Assembly: GCF_034059295.1 (NCBI RefSeq)
Contig: NZ_CP139141.1
Coordinates: forward strand, 2,773,001 to 2,837,000
DNA from: Pseudomonas sp. HR96
GTDB taxonomy: Bacteria > Pseudomonadota > Gammaproteobacteria > Pseudomonadales > Pseudomonadaceae
Direction: 5' to 3'
DNA length: 64,000 bases
Both the position numbers and the translations under genes were made by a program. Positions 46,267 through 55,558 of this stretch are shown one piece after another (position 1 is the first letter of the stretch; each line of letters begins with the position of its first letter). The notes under the pieces are model-generated. The model saw nothing but the letters and a program-made list of their open reading frames with translations, ran no database searches and was not told the origin of the DNA.

Positions 46267-46863
46267 TTATTTTGAGTGCCCTCTCAGGCTCTTGGATTGG
46301 GCAGACAAGCCCTGCAACACACCACAGATTCGAGAATCGTCCAGAGCATAGCGAGGAACGAATGTCATGCCTGTGGGCAGCTGTTGCAGCGTACTGATCA
46401 ATGCCCCTCTCCCCGTTCCAAAATTGTCCAGAATGTACGACTTTAATCTGCTGGGATGGTCGATGGCGTAGGCCGATCGGAACAGCGATAAGTCCATGAT
46501 GTACCCGCCCACCATAGCCCATGCATGGCCATCCCAGACACGATCGATGACCTCACCGTCGTAGGTCGGCACAGGGATGTTTTCAACGCATTGGAATACG
46601 TACCCGCCGTTAATAAGCAGATCTCCTAAGACTACAATTCCAGGAATACCCCGAGCTCTGAGCGCCGCGATTAGCCCCGTGCTGACCATCACACAGGAAC
46701 CAAATGCAGAAGGAATTGAAGTCAGTGTTTTGCGGATAACCTCAACGATGGCATCCATATCATCAGCCCGGAAGCATGCATACTCGGCGTAGGACTCAGC
46801 GCTTCGGTCTCGGGCAATTATGTGTTCAAGAGCTGTTGTGAAAGTGATTTCGTCCATGTTCAT
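46267..46863 (-). CDS. Transglutaminase-like cysteine protease-fold protein
   Basis: The protein has 198 residues. A papain/transglutaminase-like triad is readable: cysteine in SAFGSCVMVSTGLIAALRAR, histidine in DGHAWAMV and aspartate in IMDLSLF. This order (C helix, H strand, D strand) is typical. It may cleave, cross-link or deamidate proteins. Its ATG overlaps the helicase stop by 4 bases, so it is coupled to that gene. It also precedes the caspase pair on the same strand after 272 bases without a gene (45995-46266). Confidence 0.6.
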   Translation of the reverse strand: MNMDEITFTTALEHIIARDRSAESYAEYACFRADDMDAIVEVIRKTLTSIPSAFGSCVMVSTGLIAALRARGIPGIVVLGDLLINGGYVFQCVENIPVPTYDGEVIDRVWDGHAWAMVGGYIMDLSLFRSAYAIDHPSRLKSYILDNFGTGRGALISTLQQLPTGMTFVPRYALDDSRICGVLQGLSAQSKSLRGHSK

Positions 46864-49607
46864 AGCGCCTTTCGATTTAGGAGGGGCTTCTTGGGCTTCG
46901 CCGGCTTGTACTTGCAGCGAGGAAAAGCTGAACAGGATTTGAAAGCACCAAACTTACCGGTGCGATGAAGCACGACACCATGCTGGCAGACCGGACAACG
47001 CTCCTCTTCGATTGGCTCGCCTTTCATATCCGTGACCGTCACCACCCCGTCCTTCACCAGCTCCGTCAGAAATGGCGAATTTCGGGCTGATACGGTAAAC
47101 ATCGCGACAGACCGGCGCGCCCGCGTCAACGCGACGTAGAACAGGCGGCGCTCCTCGCCGTGCAGGTAAGTGTCACCTTCCGGCATCACCAGACTGAACA
47201 CAGGATCATCCCCTTTGGCGCTCGGGAATCCCCCGACCATCATCCCTGGCAGCAATACGTAATCAGCTTGATCGCCTTTAGACGTGTGGATGGTTTTGAA
47301 TCGAATTTCCAGCTTGTCGCCATAACGCTGTTTCCAGTCCTGAGGTATGAACTGCGCGTCTGACTTGTATCGTCCAAGCACAAAAACCGATATCAGCCTG
47401 TCGCTCGCTCTGGGCACTGCACCGGTGCAAAGCTGCTGATGGAGGTCACTCAGGTACTGCCTTAGGCCATCAGCTATCTGATCCCTGCCTGGAAGTTGGA
47501 ATGCTTGGAAAACTGGGCCAATCGGTTCCGTTACCGAAATCACGGTCTTCTGCAGCTGAGCCGGATTCTTCGCAACGAACTGACTGGATGCATCACAGAT
47601 ACCTTGAGGGCATCGATAGGTCTTCTCCAGTCTGAACACCTCCCCGTGCCCATACCAATCGACGAATCCAGTCATGACACCTACGTCAGCGCCAGCGAAT
47701 CGGTTGATCGACTGCCAATCATCACCCACCGCAAAGAGGTGACTATGGGGCTCCGTCACCAATGCCCGGCAAAGCCGCGCACGGGCACGCGAAGCATCTT
47801 GGTACTCATCAGCCATGACCAACCGATAAGGTGATCGATACCCTCGCTCTAGGCAGTCTGCGGCGAGGTTGATCATGTCCTCGAAATCGATCCCGCCGTC
47901 TTCTTTGAGCGCTGCATCCCACCCCTGAATCACAGGGACAGCGAGTTCAAGGAACATCTTGTAACGGAACTTGAGAACACTCAGGGGAAGCGCGTTGTAG
48001 CGCTCGTGAAGTTTTTCCGCAGTCAGACTATTGCTCTTGTAGTGGGAAATGAACGATCGAAGTACCTTGACCAGGTCGATATGTTCCAGAGGTACCAAGC
48101 CGGAATCGGGGATCGGGCGATCAGGATTAGGATCGAGTACGACACCTCGCGAGGTCAGCTCGCGCGTGAGATGCGCAAAGATTTCGCCAGTCCGTAACTG
48201 ATGTGAAGTCGACTCAATCAGCTCGGTGCCCTGGCTAGCGTGCGTCTCACGCTTCCAGGCCGCGCCTTGCGCATAGTTCTCAAAATGCGCGGGTGCTTGG
48301 CCATCCGCGTCGAAGGCAAAATGCTCGTGATAAAGACTTAATTTCGGGTAGTAAAAGTCAGGCACATATTGTCGGTAATCGGCAGTTGCCGTGTCGTGCT
48401 CATAGGGTCTCTCGTACGCGTACTCCACCCCGTTGTAGAACAACCAGTTGGCAATCAGGCGCTCTTCCTGACTAGCGACGTGCTCACCATTGAGTGTCAC
48501 CAGCCGTGCCTCTCCCTCTTTATCGAAGGCCTCTGCCACATCCCTGAGTGGCGCCGATGAATGATCACGCCCGAAGACCAGCCGGAACAGATCCCACTTG
48601 GTGCGAAACTCATCTGAGCTGTCTTTCAGAGCGTCGACAATCTCCCCCAGTTTTTCGAGCCCAAGCTCAGTTTTGGTCGTCCATGTGGGTACGCTAGGCT
48701 TCCTGCCCGTCGCGCCACCGATGATTTTCAAACCCAAAGAATGGAACGTCATCGCATTGATCGTCACGCCAACCATGCCAAGACGATCCAGGGATTCAGC
48801 GCCCCGCGCCTCCAGTTCCTGCGCTGCATCCTTGTTGAAAGCCAACATGATGATTTCAGAGGGCGCCACGAAGCCGCGGTGCACTGCATAGATCGCCTTG
48901 GCAACCATTGTTGAGGTCTTGCCTGACCCGGCAGATGCAATCAGTTGAACCCGATTGTCGAAGCAAATCACAGCCTTTGCCTGCTCATCGTTCAGCGGCC
49001 GAGACTCGACGTTATCAAGCAGGTGGGAGCAGACATCCATCTCGCGGATCATGTGCGCCTGGTTTCGGGCTTTCCATTGCTCCGGCCAGTCCTGAGACCA
49101 CTGAGCAAGTCGAGCCTGAACGCGCGGCTTGTTATCTCCCATCGACGCCTGGATGACAGGAGAATCAAAAAGCGCTTTAAGATTCACGGTATCAATTCCC
49201 AAAGCGTGCCTCTGGGACATCAGTTCCCGCTGCAGGTCGTGGGTGAGCCAACGATGTTCGGCGTCCGCGGTCGCTACAACCCGGTCAACCTCTTTCAGCC
49301 AATTGATGATCTTGGCGTAGAGCGAGCGGAATTGCTGCTTGGTCATTACTGCACGCAGCTGGTGATCCAGGACGTTACGGGCAGACTTGGCCAACCCAAC
49401 AAGACGCACTTCGTGGCCTATCCAGACGGAGACGTTCGTCCAGAGCAGCCTGTGGTGGAAGCGCAGGGACGAAAACGATTCTAGCGGTATTGGATACCTC
49501 TGCCCGGCTAGCGTGACACTCAGCTCATCGTTCTCGATCACTAGCCGCCACGGCTCTGCTCTTCTGAAAAGCCGTGACAGAAAAGAAGGTTGCCACTCCA
49601 TCGCCAT
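46860..49607 (-). CDS. Helicase IV-like UvrD-family helicase with inserted nuclease-like segment
   Basis: The protein has 915 residues. Residues 1-110 resemble the helicase IV (HelD) N-terminus (PWRLVIENDELSVTLAGQRY). SF1 motifs follow: Walker A ASAGSGKTSTM, motif II VMADEYQDASR, motif III GDDWQSINRF, motif VI VALTRARRSV. A topoisomerase-type C4 zinc finger (CPVCQHGVVLHRTGKFGAFK, then CSAFPRCKY) ends the protein. E. coli HelD has 684 residues. The extra length includes about 390-470, EERLIANWLFYNGVEYAYER and YVPDFYYP...HEHF, which looks like a PD-(D/E)xK nuclease fold between helicase motifs. It is coupled to the transglutaminase-like gene. Confidence 0.75.
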   Translation of the reverse strand: MAMEWQPSFLSRLFRRAEPWRLVIENDELSVTLAGQRYPIPLESFSSLRFHHRLLWTNVSVWIGHEVRLVGLAKSARNVLDHQLRAVMTKQQFRSLYAKIINWLKEVDRVVATADAEHRWLTHDLQRELMSQRHALGIDTVNLKALFDSPVIQASMGDNKPRVQARLAQWSQDWPEQWKARNQAHMIREMDVCSHLLDNVESRPLNDEQAKAVICFDNRVQLIASAGSGKTSTMVAKAIYAVHRGFVAPSEIIMLAFNKDAAQELEARGAESLDRLGMVGVTINAMTFHSLGLKIIGGATGRKPSVPTWTTKTELGLEKLGEIVDALKDSSDEFRTKWDLFRLVFGRDHSSAPLRDVAEAFDKEGEARLVTLNGEHVASQEERLIANWLFYNGVEYAYERPYEHDTATADYRQYVPDFYYPKLSLYHEHFAFDADGQAPAHFENYAQGAAWKRETHASQGTELIESTSHQLRTGEIFAHLTRELTSRGVVLDPNPDRPIPDSGLVPLEHIDLVKVLRSFISHYKSNSLTAEKLHERYNALPLSVLKFRYKMFLELAVPVIQGWDAALKEDGGIDFEDMINLAADCLERGYRSPYRLVMADEYQDASRARARLCRALVTEPHSHLFAVGDDWQSINRFAGADVGVMTGFVDWYGHGEVFRLEKTYRCPQGICDASSQFVAKNPAQLQKTVISVTEPIGPVFQAFQLPGRDQIADGLRQYLSDLHQQLCTGAVPRASDRLISVFVLGRYKSDAQFIPQDWKQRYGDKLEIRFKTIHTSKGDQADYVLLPGMMVGGFPSAKGDDPVFSLVMPEGDTYLHGEERRLFYVALTRARRSVAMFTVSARNSPFLTELVKDGVVTVTDMKGEPIEEERCPVCQHGVVLHRTGKFGAFKSCSAFPRCKYKPAKPKKPLLNRKAL

Positions 49608-49702
49608 CCGTAGACCACACTGCGAAAAGCAAAGAGTTTACCAGATGTAACAGAGTACCAACCTACCCCCCAGTGCTCTAGTCCGGACTTGTCAGCTCTC
49701 AA

Positions 49703-49804
49703 TGTGGCATGCCACAAAGTGCGTCATCGGCTCGGTTATCAGGGTCTCGGATACGGCTGGATAGGGGATTTCCGTAATTACCTGAAATGTGCAAAATTTG
49801 CACA
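49703..49804. promoter_or_regulatory. Two palindromes upstream of the helicase operon
   Basis: TGTGGCATGCCACA (49703-49716) is a perfect 14-bp palindrome. TGTGCAAA (49788-49795) and TTTGCACA (49797-49804) are perfect arms around one base. Both lie in the 248-bp gap between the helicase start and the end of the HTH-ParA gene. They are likely protein-binding sites. The binding proteins are unknown; the neighbouring HTH proteins are candidates. Confidence 0.5.
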
Positions 49805-49855
49805 GTGCATGTTTCGGCAACGCAAGCTCCGCGCCTCAACACGTGCCACGTTTGC

Positions 49856-50962
49856 CTAAAGCCGCAGACCAACCAGCTCGGTGGTCAGGCGGCGTATCTC
49901 GTCTGCGGCATGCGAGTGGGGAGCGACATCCAGAACGGAGTCAAAATACGAATAGCCCTCCATGAACGGCTGCTCATAATTGTACTTGTCGATCACGATC
50001 TCGTGCGCATTGGTCAAGTGGGTCATAAGACGTGTCAAGGGAAGCGCCATTATGTCGCTGAGAATATGCTCACGGAATTTACTGGAGGCAAGCCTCGCAA
50101 CCTCAAGCGCCTCCGCTGTGTCTTGCGGTAGATCCAGGGCGCCCAAGTACTCCTCCAATTCTCGGCTTCTGCCTCCTACATCGTTGCGCGTGATCAATCC
50201 AAAGCAGCTGGGTGTCCGGCGCCCTCCTTTGCTCCTTTGCAATCTCAGATTCAATCGCTCGGCACTGTCTACTGATTGAGGGCAGGCGCTGTCGATGATG
50301 ATCGCAACCAGGTCTGAGTGAGCACGAATCAAATCGACCTTAAGGTTGAGGTCAAGCAGGATGTAGTCGTAATCAGCGTGCAGGTCTTTAAACATCCTGC
50401 ACGATCCAATCCGCTCGACCATCGAACCTAGCGTCCCACCCATCTCAAACTCAAGCCCGCTACGATCCATAGGCGATCCATGATCCACGATGTGTCTCAA
50501 ACGTTTGGTCAAGGCTTCCTTTTGGGCTACCGAGAAGAACACATCGGGGTAGCCAAAAAAATCGACGCTTGCCGTTAGGCCGCCAGCTCTGGGGCGTCCC
50601 CCTTGTGATAAGCCGTCCTCATAGCAGCAATCATGGGAGATGACGGCCACTCTGCTTCCTCGCTCCACCAGACATGCTGCGACGTCTACAGTGATCGGAG
50701 ACTTACCGACGCCCCCTTTCAGTGAAGTGATACTCATCACGCGGGCTGCGTGCGAAGCCCTTAACATCTTGGCGGTATCCTCCGTCATCGGGATACCCGA
50801 TCGGTCATAGAAATTTCGGACAACGCTTTTGCGAGGTGCTCGCTGGCCTTGCTCGTAAGACCTCCAGGTACGCTCACTTACCCCGGCGCACTCTGCGGCT
50901 CTGAACCTGGACATTGAATGCGCAATTCGGGAACTCATAAGGGCTGCTGCAAATGGGGACAT
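49856..50962 (-). CDS. HTH-fused ParA-family ATPase
   Basis: The protein has 368 residues. Residues about 10-40 form a Xre-like helix-turn-helix (RFRAAECAGVSERTWRSYEQ). From about residue 70 comes a ParA/Soj ATPase with the deviant Walker A SLKGGVGKS and the switch region YDYILLDLNLKVDLIRAH. The ATPase core looks complete. Such fusions sit at the start of integrative elements, where they act in partition and autoregulation. ATG 50962 has AGGAGAAGTGCT before it. Confidence 0.75.
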   Translation of the reverse strand: MSPFAAALMSSRIAHSMSRFRAAECAGVSERTWRSYEQGQRAPRKSVVRNFYDRSGIPMTEDTAKMLRASHAARVMSITSLKGGVGKSPITVDVAACLVERGSRVAVISHDCCYEDGLSQGGRPRAGGLTASVDFFGYPDVFFSVAQKEALTKRLRHIVDHGSPMDRSGLEFEMGGTLGSMVERIGSCRMFKDLHADYDYILLDLNLKVDLIRAHSDLVAIIIDSACPQSVDSAERLNLRLQRSKGGRRTPSCFGLITRNDVGGRSRELEEYLGALDLPQDTAEALEVARLASSKFREHILSDIMALPLTRLMTHLTNAHEIVIDKYNYEQPFMEGYSYFDSVLDVAPHSHAADEIRRLTTELVGLRL

Positions 50963-51142
50963 AGCACTTCTCCTTTTCTGATCAATCAGCGTAAGGGTTT
51001 GCCCAATCTGATAACAGCTGGCACAGAGTGCCGCACCGTTCGCCCTAGACATGAGTATTCAGAGCTTTTCGCCTCGCTAAGCTTGCGCAGTCAGATGCTG
51101 TTTACACTCGATTGCCACCGTTGCGGTGGGCGGAACCACCTT

Positions 51143-51475
51143 TTACATAGGCTTGACCGACACCACCTCGACATACCGATATTTCTTCCTGGCCGCCTTC
51201 ACTGCTTCCTGCTCTGCCAACAGCTTGCTGAGGGTGTCGGCCTCGTGGATCAGCTCAAACGTTTTGCCTTCAAACTCATTGCCTACGCGCAGGATTACCT
51301 GAAGCCTGGGTGTGAAAGCCTTCGCTACCTTCTTCTTTGCCACAGGCGGTGCAGGCTTCACGAACACCACCTCAGGAACCGAGTCCTGCACCGGTGGTGC
51401 AGCCACTTTTGGTGAGGGCTCGGCGTCGCCAAAAAGCGCTCTGCGCATCTCTTCTTCACTCAGATCTGGGGTCAT
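51143..51475 (-). CDS. Unknown island-type protein
   Basis: The protein has 110 residues. A short acidic helix (SEEEMRRALFGDAEPSP) is followed by a Pro/Ala/Lys linker and a C-terminal alpha/beta part (FTPRLQVILRVGNEFEGKTF). It starts MTPDLSEEEM at ATG 51475 with ribosome support weak. It precedes the HTH-ParA gene on the same strand by 180 bases. I do not recognise the family; the layout suggests a maintenance role. Confidence 0.6.
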   Translation of the reverse strand: MTPDLSEEEMRRALFGDAEPSPKVAAPPVQDSVPEVVFVKPAPPVAKKKVAKAFTPRLQVILRVGNEFEGKTFELIHEADTLSKLLAEQEAVKAARKKYRYVEVVSVKPM

Positions 51476-51804
51476 GCAATATCTCGATGGGAGCCACACT
51501 CGAATGTCCTGATTCTAACAGTACGTCGAAAGGCATCCCACCAGCGGATGGAGAGCGTGAGAACCTTGACGGCAACTTGTCGCCAACGAGTCGCGATTCG
51601 GATTCGGATTCGGATTCGAAGGAGCGCTGCGAAACACAATGGTTCTGTAAGTGATGATGGCCACACCGGGCTCACCACCGCTTAGCTCATTCCGGAGACC
51701 TGAGAGATGCCGTGACGCTGATGAACTCGTACGGCATAAGGGCTAAAAGCTGTTACCGCGGTGCCATCGGCGCGGAGGAATTAGCTGTAAGCCTCCTTTC
51801 TGAA
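51476..51804. other. Gene-free stretch with GATTCG x4 repeat
   Basis: No gene is supported. GATTCG is repeated four times in tandem at 51595-51618. Small frames here show no coding character. Confidence 0.5.
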
Positions 51805-52455
51805 TCAGCTGCCGCCCAAGGAAGCTTCGACGATATTGCTTGTGTGCTGCATCACGCGGGCAGCTACGTCAAAGACGTCGCGAGCGGTGCCCCGATGCTT
51901 TTCACCAAGATTGAACACGTCATCTATCTGCTGCTCTTTGCCCGAGCCTGGGTCAGGATATCTGCCTGCCCAAGTCACGAAATGTGTCAGGCCCCGAAGT
52001 ATTGCGGTATCCCTGTTCGACAGCCCTGGAATGAATGAGGCGAGGTCATGCAATCGGTGGTGGTGCATCTTTTTTTCTAATTTGGTGAAGCCCTCAATCC
52101 CTTCCCTGATGATAACCATCGATTTGAGGCAGATCTCAAGACTGTAGCCAACAAGCATCAGGGCGGCGGCGCAGTATTGGCTTTCGCACACTCCGCGGAT
52201 TTGCACTGGGAGCAACTCAAAATTCTGCTCCTTTTCAAGAACAGCATGTGCCGCCTGCGTCATGGCCTGCGCCTGAGCCATCCAAAGAATCGGATTTTTG
52301 AGCCGCTCACTCGCGTGCATTACTGAGTGGTCAATCGGAAAACCTGCATGGTTGCATTCCAAGTCCCAGATATAAGGGCCAAGCAGGCTATAGCCGAACG
52401 GATCGATGGCAAAATTCTCTCTGCCTTGAGGTAAAGGACTGGGCGAACTTTTCAT
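51805..52455 (-). CDS. HEPN-like unknown protein
   Basis: The protein has 216 residues and is mainly helical. The segment CAAALMLVGYSLEICLKSMV, HRLHDLASFI and HFVTWAGRYPDP recalls HEPN-type or abortive-infection helical bundles, but the catalytic RxxxxH is not clear. An HRLHDL motif has H and R two apart. It lies 109 bases after the PtuB gene on the same strand and may belong to the same defence locus. Confidence 0.5.
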   Translation of the reverse strand: MKSSPSPLPQGRENFAIDPFGYSLLGPYIWDLECNHAGFPIDHSVMHASERLKNPILWMAQAQAMTQAAHAVLEKEQNFELLPVQIRGVCESQYCAAALMLVGYSLEICLKSMVIIREGIEGFTKLEKKMHHHRLHDLASFIPGLSNRDTAILRGLTHFVTWAGRYPDPGSGKEQQIDDVFNLGEKHRGTARDVFDVAARVMQHTSNIVEASLGGS

Positions 52456-52563
52456 GCTGGTGAACTGAGCTCATGTAGGTCATGTGATTGGTGATTCAGC
52501 GGGGGGCACCCTCGAAATTGGTGAGGGAAAAGACCGTGCGTCACCGCGAAGGAGGATGAAGAG

Positions 52564-53427
52564 CTAACGATGAAATTCGGCATTGCAAAACCAAGCGTCC
52601 TCGGCAAGGGCTTCATAGAGCACCTTCTTCCACCCATTGGTGAGCAGGCCGGCTACATTGGCGCCTGAGCGAAGGAATTCAGAGAACGCTTCAGGGGGCT
52701 GCCTGCTGAAATAGCTCGCTCGTAGATCCATCAGGGTGCTGAGTTCTGAACCCGCCTGGATGCTGTAGCGCTCGGCAATCCCGAACAAATCAAAATGATT
52801 AACTACCCTCGCCTTATCGTCATCACTCCAGTCATTCGGCGGACTGGCGCGGTAGATGATCGTGCAAGGGCTGGTGTGGGATACGAAAACACTGATCCAC
52901 CTTTCCTCGAAAAACTGTCCTTTGTCCAGATACGGATGAAGCGGTTGCCGATGCGGGTGATCAATAAGGGGGTTGCGCTTGTCGGTATTACAATCACGGC
53001 AGGCAGGGATCAAGTTTTGGGGAACGATAGCCAGCTTCGGATAGTTGGCTTTTGGCAAATAATGATCCAGGGTGCGAGGGCGTCCTATCCCTCCACATGT
53101 CGGACAATGGTCACCTGCAGCCACCAAGATAGAGTCGTAGAGAGCTCGACCAGGCTCTCGCTGCACCATGTAGTATTCATAGAGGTGAACAAGTTCGCTT
53201 TTTCGAATGTCATTGATCACGAAAGGATCATCCCCCCTGGCCAACCTCAAATAGGGCATTTCCCAGGTGGATCCGGCAGCGACCCTTTCGATGAATTCAG
53301 CGGCATTCGCTGTGATACCTGGAAGAATGTCCCTCATTCTGGCTCGCTGTTGATCATCGATGATCGCAGAGGTGCAAGCTATGTAGGCTTCCTCAGGGGT
53401 GCAGGTTGGGGCTAACAATTGCTTCAT
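52564..53427 (-). CDS. ptuB: HNH endonuclease of a Septu-type system (PtuB-like)
   Basis: The protein has 287 residues. The HNH core is CPTCGGIGRPRTLDHYLPKA then NLIPACRDCNTDKRN: CxxC zinc ligands, DH active-site residues and the second CxxC. The gene overlaps the ATPase gene by 4 bases (ATGA). An HNH nuclease coupled to an SMC-like ATPase is the definition of Septu, which halts phage by cleaving DNA. Septu alone is likely, since no reverse transcriptase (as in PtuAB retrons) is seen. Confidence 0.75.
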   Translation of the reverse strand: MKQLLAPTCTPEEAYIACTSAIIDDQQRARMRDILPGITANAAEFIERVAAGSTWEMPYLRLARGDDPFVINDIRKSELVHLYEYYMVQREPGRALYDSILVAAGDHCPTCGGIGRPRTLDHYLPKANYPKLAIVPQNLIPACRDCNTDKRNPLIDHPHRQPLHPYLDKGQFFEERWISVFVSHTSPCTIIYRASPPNDWSDDDKARVVNHFDLFGIAERYSIQAGSELSTLMDLRASYFSRQPPEAFSEFLRSGANVAGLLTNGWKKVLYEALAEDAWFCNAEFHR

Positions 53428-54965
53428 GCCTGCCCCTTTGAATCACGCTCAGCGATTAACGCCCGAAGCACTGCCTGACCCTCAAGCCCCAGTCTCCCAC
53501 CAAATTTTCGAAGGATCGCGTCAAAGCTGTGTCCCTCGGCGGCTTCAGCCGCTAGCAGTGTATGAAAACCCGACGATGCCACCTCCAAGCCAAATACTTC
53601 CCGGGTCAGAATTCCTACGTTCTCGCCGAACGTCTCGACTGTTGGCCGCTGTGCTGATGCCACTAAATTAGATCGATGAATTTTCCATACGCACGAAGCA
53701 GGAATTTCTTGAAGCACTACGGGCGAATGCGTGGCCACGATCGCTACACCGTTACGATCCAGAAGCAACTCACTCAACGCCCGAATCAATGCCGATAACA
53801 GCGGGGGATGCAAATGGCTTTCGGGCTCATCCATCAGAACGAGTGTTTTCTCTTCAACCCGTTCGACCAGCTTGGTGATAGTCAGCAGCACGATCGAATG
53901 GCCGGAGCTGAGGTTCGAAAAAATTTCGTCAGCTGCCGTGATCCATTCTTCGCCGCTTAAGGACAAAAGCCGCTCGAATCCCAAACCTGCAAAGTTTTCG
54001 TCAGACTGCAGGGTTATGACGGCTTGCCGCCAGCGATTACGCTTATGTGTCTCTCGCAAGCACCCTCTCATACCGGCGATAAAGTCTGATTTGAGCGCGT
54101 CCCGGCGCTTCAACTCATGCCATGCGTCCTCTCTTTTTGACTTTAATCCGACATAGAAAAAGCAGGTGCCTTTGGATGGGTCAGGCTGTTCGGGAGGCGG
54201 GTCAAAGGGGTCAAATGCGCTAAAGGATACGAGCACTACGCTGCTGAAGAAATCCGGGGCGATAATCGTCCGCTGCTGCCCCCAAAACTGAAACTGGGAA
54301 ATGGCATCTGCACCAGTGTGGCCCGTGTGAATGGCTTTGGTGATCCCGTTGAGGATGGTGGTTTTTCCGATTCCATTACGACCAATCAGCGCGTGCACAT
54401 TTGTTTGGGGCGTCGAATCAACATCTACATCGAAACTCAACTCAATCCCAGCGGTAGAGCTATCAGCTTGCTTCGCATAGATGAAAGAAAAATTGGTTCG
54501 AATAGCACCACCGACCAGGACTCGGGAGAATTGATTTTTGACGCTGGTCAGGCTGACATCGCGTAACAACGAGATTGAGAACACCGGCTCATCTTTTATC
54601 GTTTCGAGTATTTCGGGGTTGGCAACGATGTCCCTCATCGCTAGCAGAAAGTCGGACTGCAGCTCGCCCGAGGATGAGTTCGCAATTTTGTGGTAGTACT
54701 CGACACTGGTGCCGAGTGAGAAGAATCCCTCAGGGAGCATTTCGAAGGAGTCGGGAAGCTTGGATCGAGTGGATGCGGAAGTATCCTGCCCTTTGAACCC
54801 GATTTTGACGTTCTCAAGGTCGTGGGCTTGGCCAAATTCGTCAAATACGATCACATAGAACATCGTGATGAAGCTGTGATCGTTCCAGCGGTCATATTTC
54901 AGGTAGGCAGTACTGGCTTTGCCGCTCGGAAATTTATCTTCCCTGCCGATGATGTGGAATTCCAT
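53424..54965 (-). CDS. ptuA: AAA ATPase of a Septu-type system (PtuA-like)
   Basis: The protein has 513 residues. A beta-rich N-terminal ~190 residues (SGKASTAYLKYDRWNDHSFI) precede an ABC/SMC-type ATPase with Walker A ALIGRNGIGKTTILNG, signature-like LLSLSGEEW, Walker B TLVLMDEPESHLHP and H-loop ATHSPVV. It pairs with the HNH gene that it overlaps. The N-terminal domain is not typical of the best-known PtuA and may recognise a different trigger. Confidence 0.75.
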   Translation of the reverse strand: MEFHIIGREDKFPSGKASTAYLKYDRWNDHSFITMFYVIVFDEFGQAHDLENVKIGFKGQDTSASTRSKLPDSFEMLPEGFFSLGTSVEYYHKIANSSSGELQSDFLLAMRDIVANPEILETIKDEPVFSISLLRDVSLTSVKNQFSRVLVGGAIRTNFSFIYAKQADSSTAGIELSFDVDVDSTPQTNVHALIGRNGIGKTTILNGITKAIHTGHTGADAISQFQFWGQQRTIIAPDFFSSVVLVSFSAFDPFDPPPEQPDPSKGTCFFYVGLKSKREDAWHELKRRDALKSDFIAGMRGCLRETHKRNRWRQAVITLQSDENFAGLGFERLLSLSGEEWITAADEIFSNLSSGHSIVLLTITKLVERVEEKTLVLMDEPESHLHPPLLSALIRALSELLLDRNGVAIVATHSPVVLQEIPASCVWKIHRSNLVASAQRPTVETFGENVGILTREVFGLEVASSGFHTLLAAEAAEGHSFDAILRKFGGRLGLEGQAVLRALIAERDSKGQA

Positions 54966-55187
54966 TTTGCCCTGCCCGTGGTAGACCCCTATGCCCAGCG
55001 GTCAACATTATTGAATGGCACGGATGATGTCATTTCGGCCTCACAACCTCAAATTGTTGGTGTGACGCTGGGACGCGGAATCTCAGGAAGGATAGCCGCA
55101 TCTACCTTTACCTAACACTGATTGTGTCTGGCGCTGATGGATAGCCCGACCGCCTCTGCGCCAGTCCGAGGGTAGGGTTATGTAGGA

Positions 55188-55556
55188 TCAGTGCCAGCAG
55201 ATGACGGGTTCAGTAGCCCCGTTCTCGTGCGAACGATGCGCAACGACATAGACTCCGTCGGTTGCGATGATGAGCTCGTACTCCTCGACCCAAGCACGGT
55301 CTTCGATGACTCCGGTCTGGATAGGAGAACCGTCCTGCCGGTCTCCATTCTGGTCGCAAAACAAAAGTCCAGACACCCTTCTCTTGTGCTCCAAAGCGCA
55401 GAGCAGGTACCCCGTCACACCCTCTGGAGAAACAGCAACCAGCGCACGATCAATGGCGCTGGGGAGCCTATTGAACACCACTTCTCTTGCAGCGCCTGAG
55501 TCTTCATGCGCCAGGCCATGGCAACTTTGCTTAATGGGGGATGCGGCGCTTGCCAT
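55188..55556 (-). CDS. Small paralog A (GLLFCDQNG type)
   Basis: The protein has 122 residues. It shares with the proteins at 58016, 58275 and 59550 a core: a strand, then (D/Q)xxGRxxDGxxIxT, a short helix and a closing YVV strand (SGLLFCDQNGDRQDGSPIQT, DGVYVVAH). The fold and function are unknown. It follows the 318-residue gene at 55559 by two bases, so the two are one transcript. It starts at ATG 55556. Confidence 0.6.
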   Translation of the reverse strand: MASAASPIKQSCHGLAHEDSGAAREVVFNRLPSAIDRALVAVSPEGVTGYLLCALEHKRRVSGLLFCDQNGDRQDGSPIQTGVIEDRAWVEEYELIIATDGVYVVAHRSHENGATEPVICWH

Positions 55557-55558
55557 AG

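Noticed and set aside
48945..49484. 179-codon plus-strand frame opposite the helicase
   Set aside because: The minus strand encodes the conserved helicase IV N-terminus and Walker A region here.
52564..54965. Retron with PtuAB effectors
   Set aside because: No reverse transcriptase gene is seen next to the pair, so plain Septu is the simpler reading.
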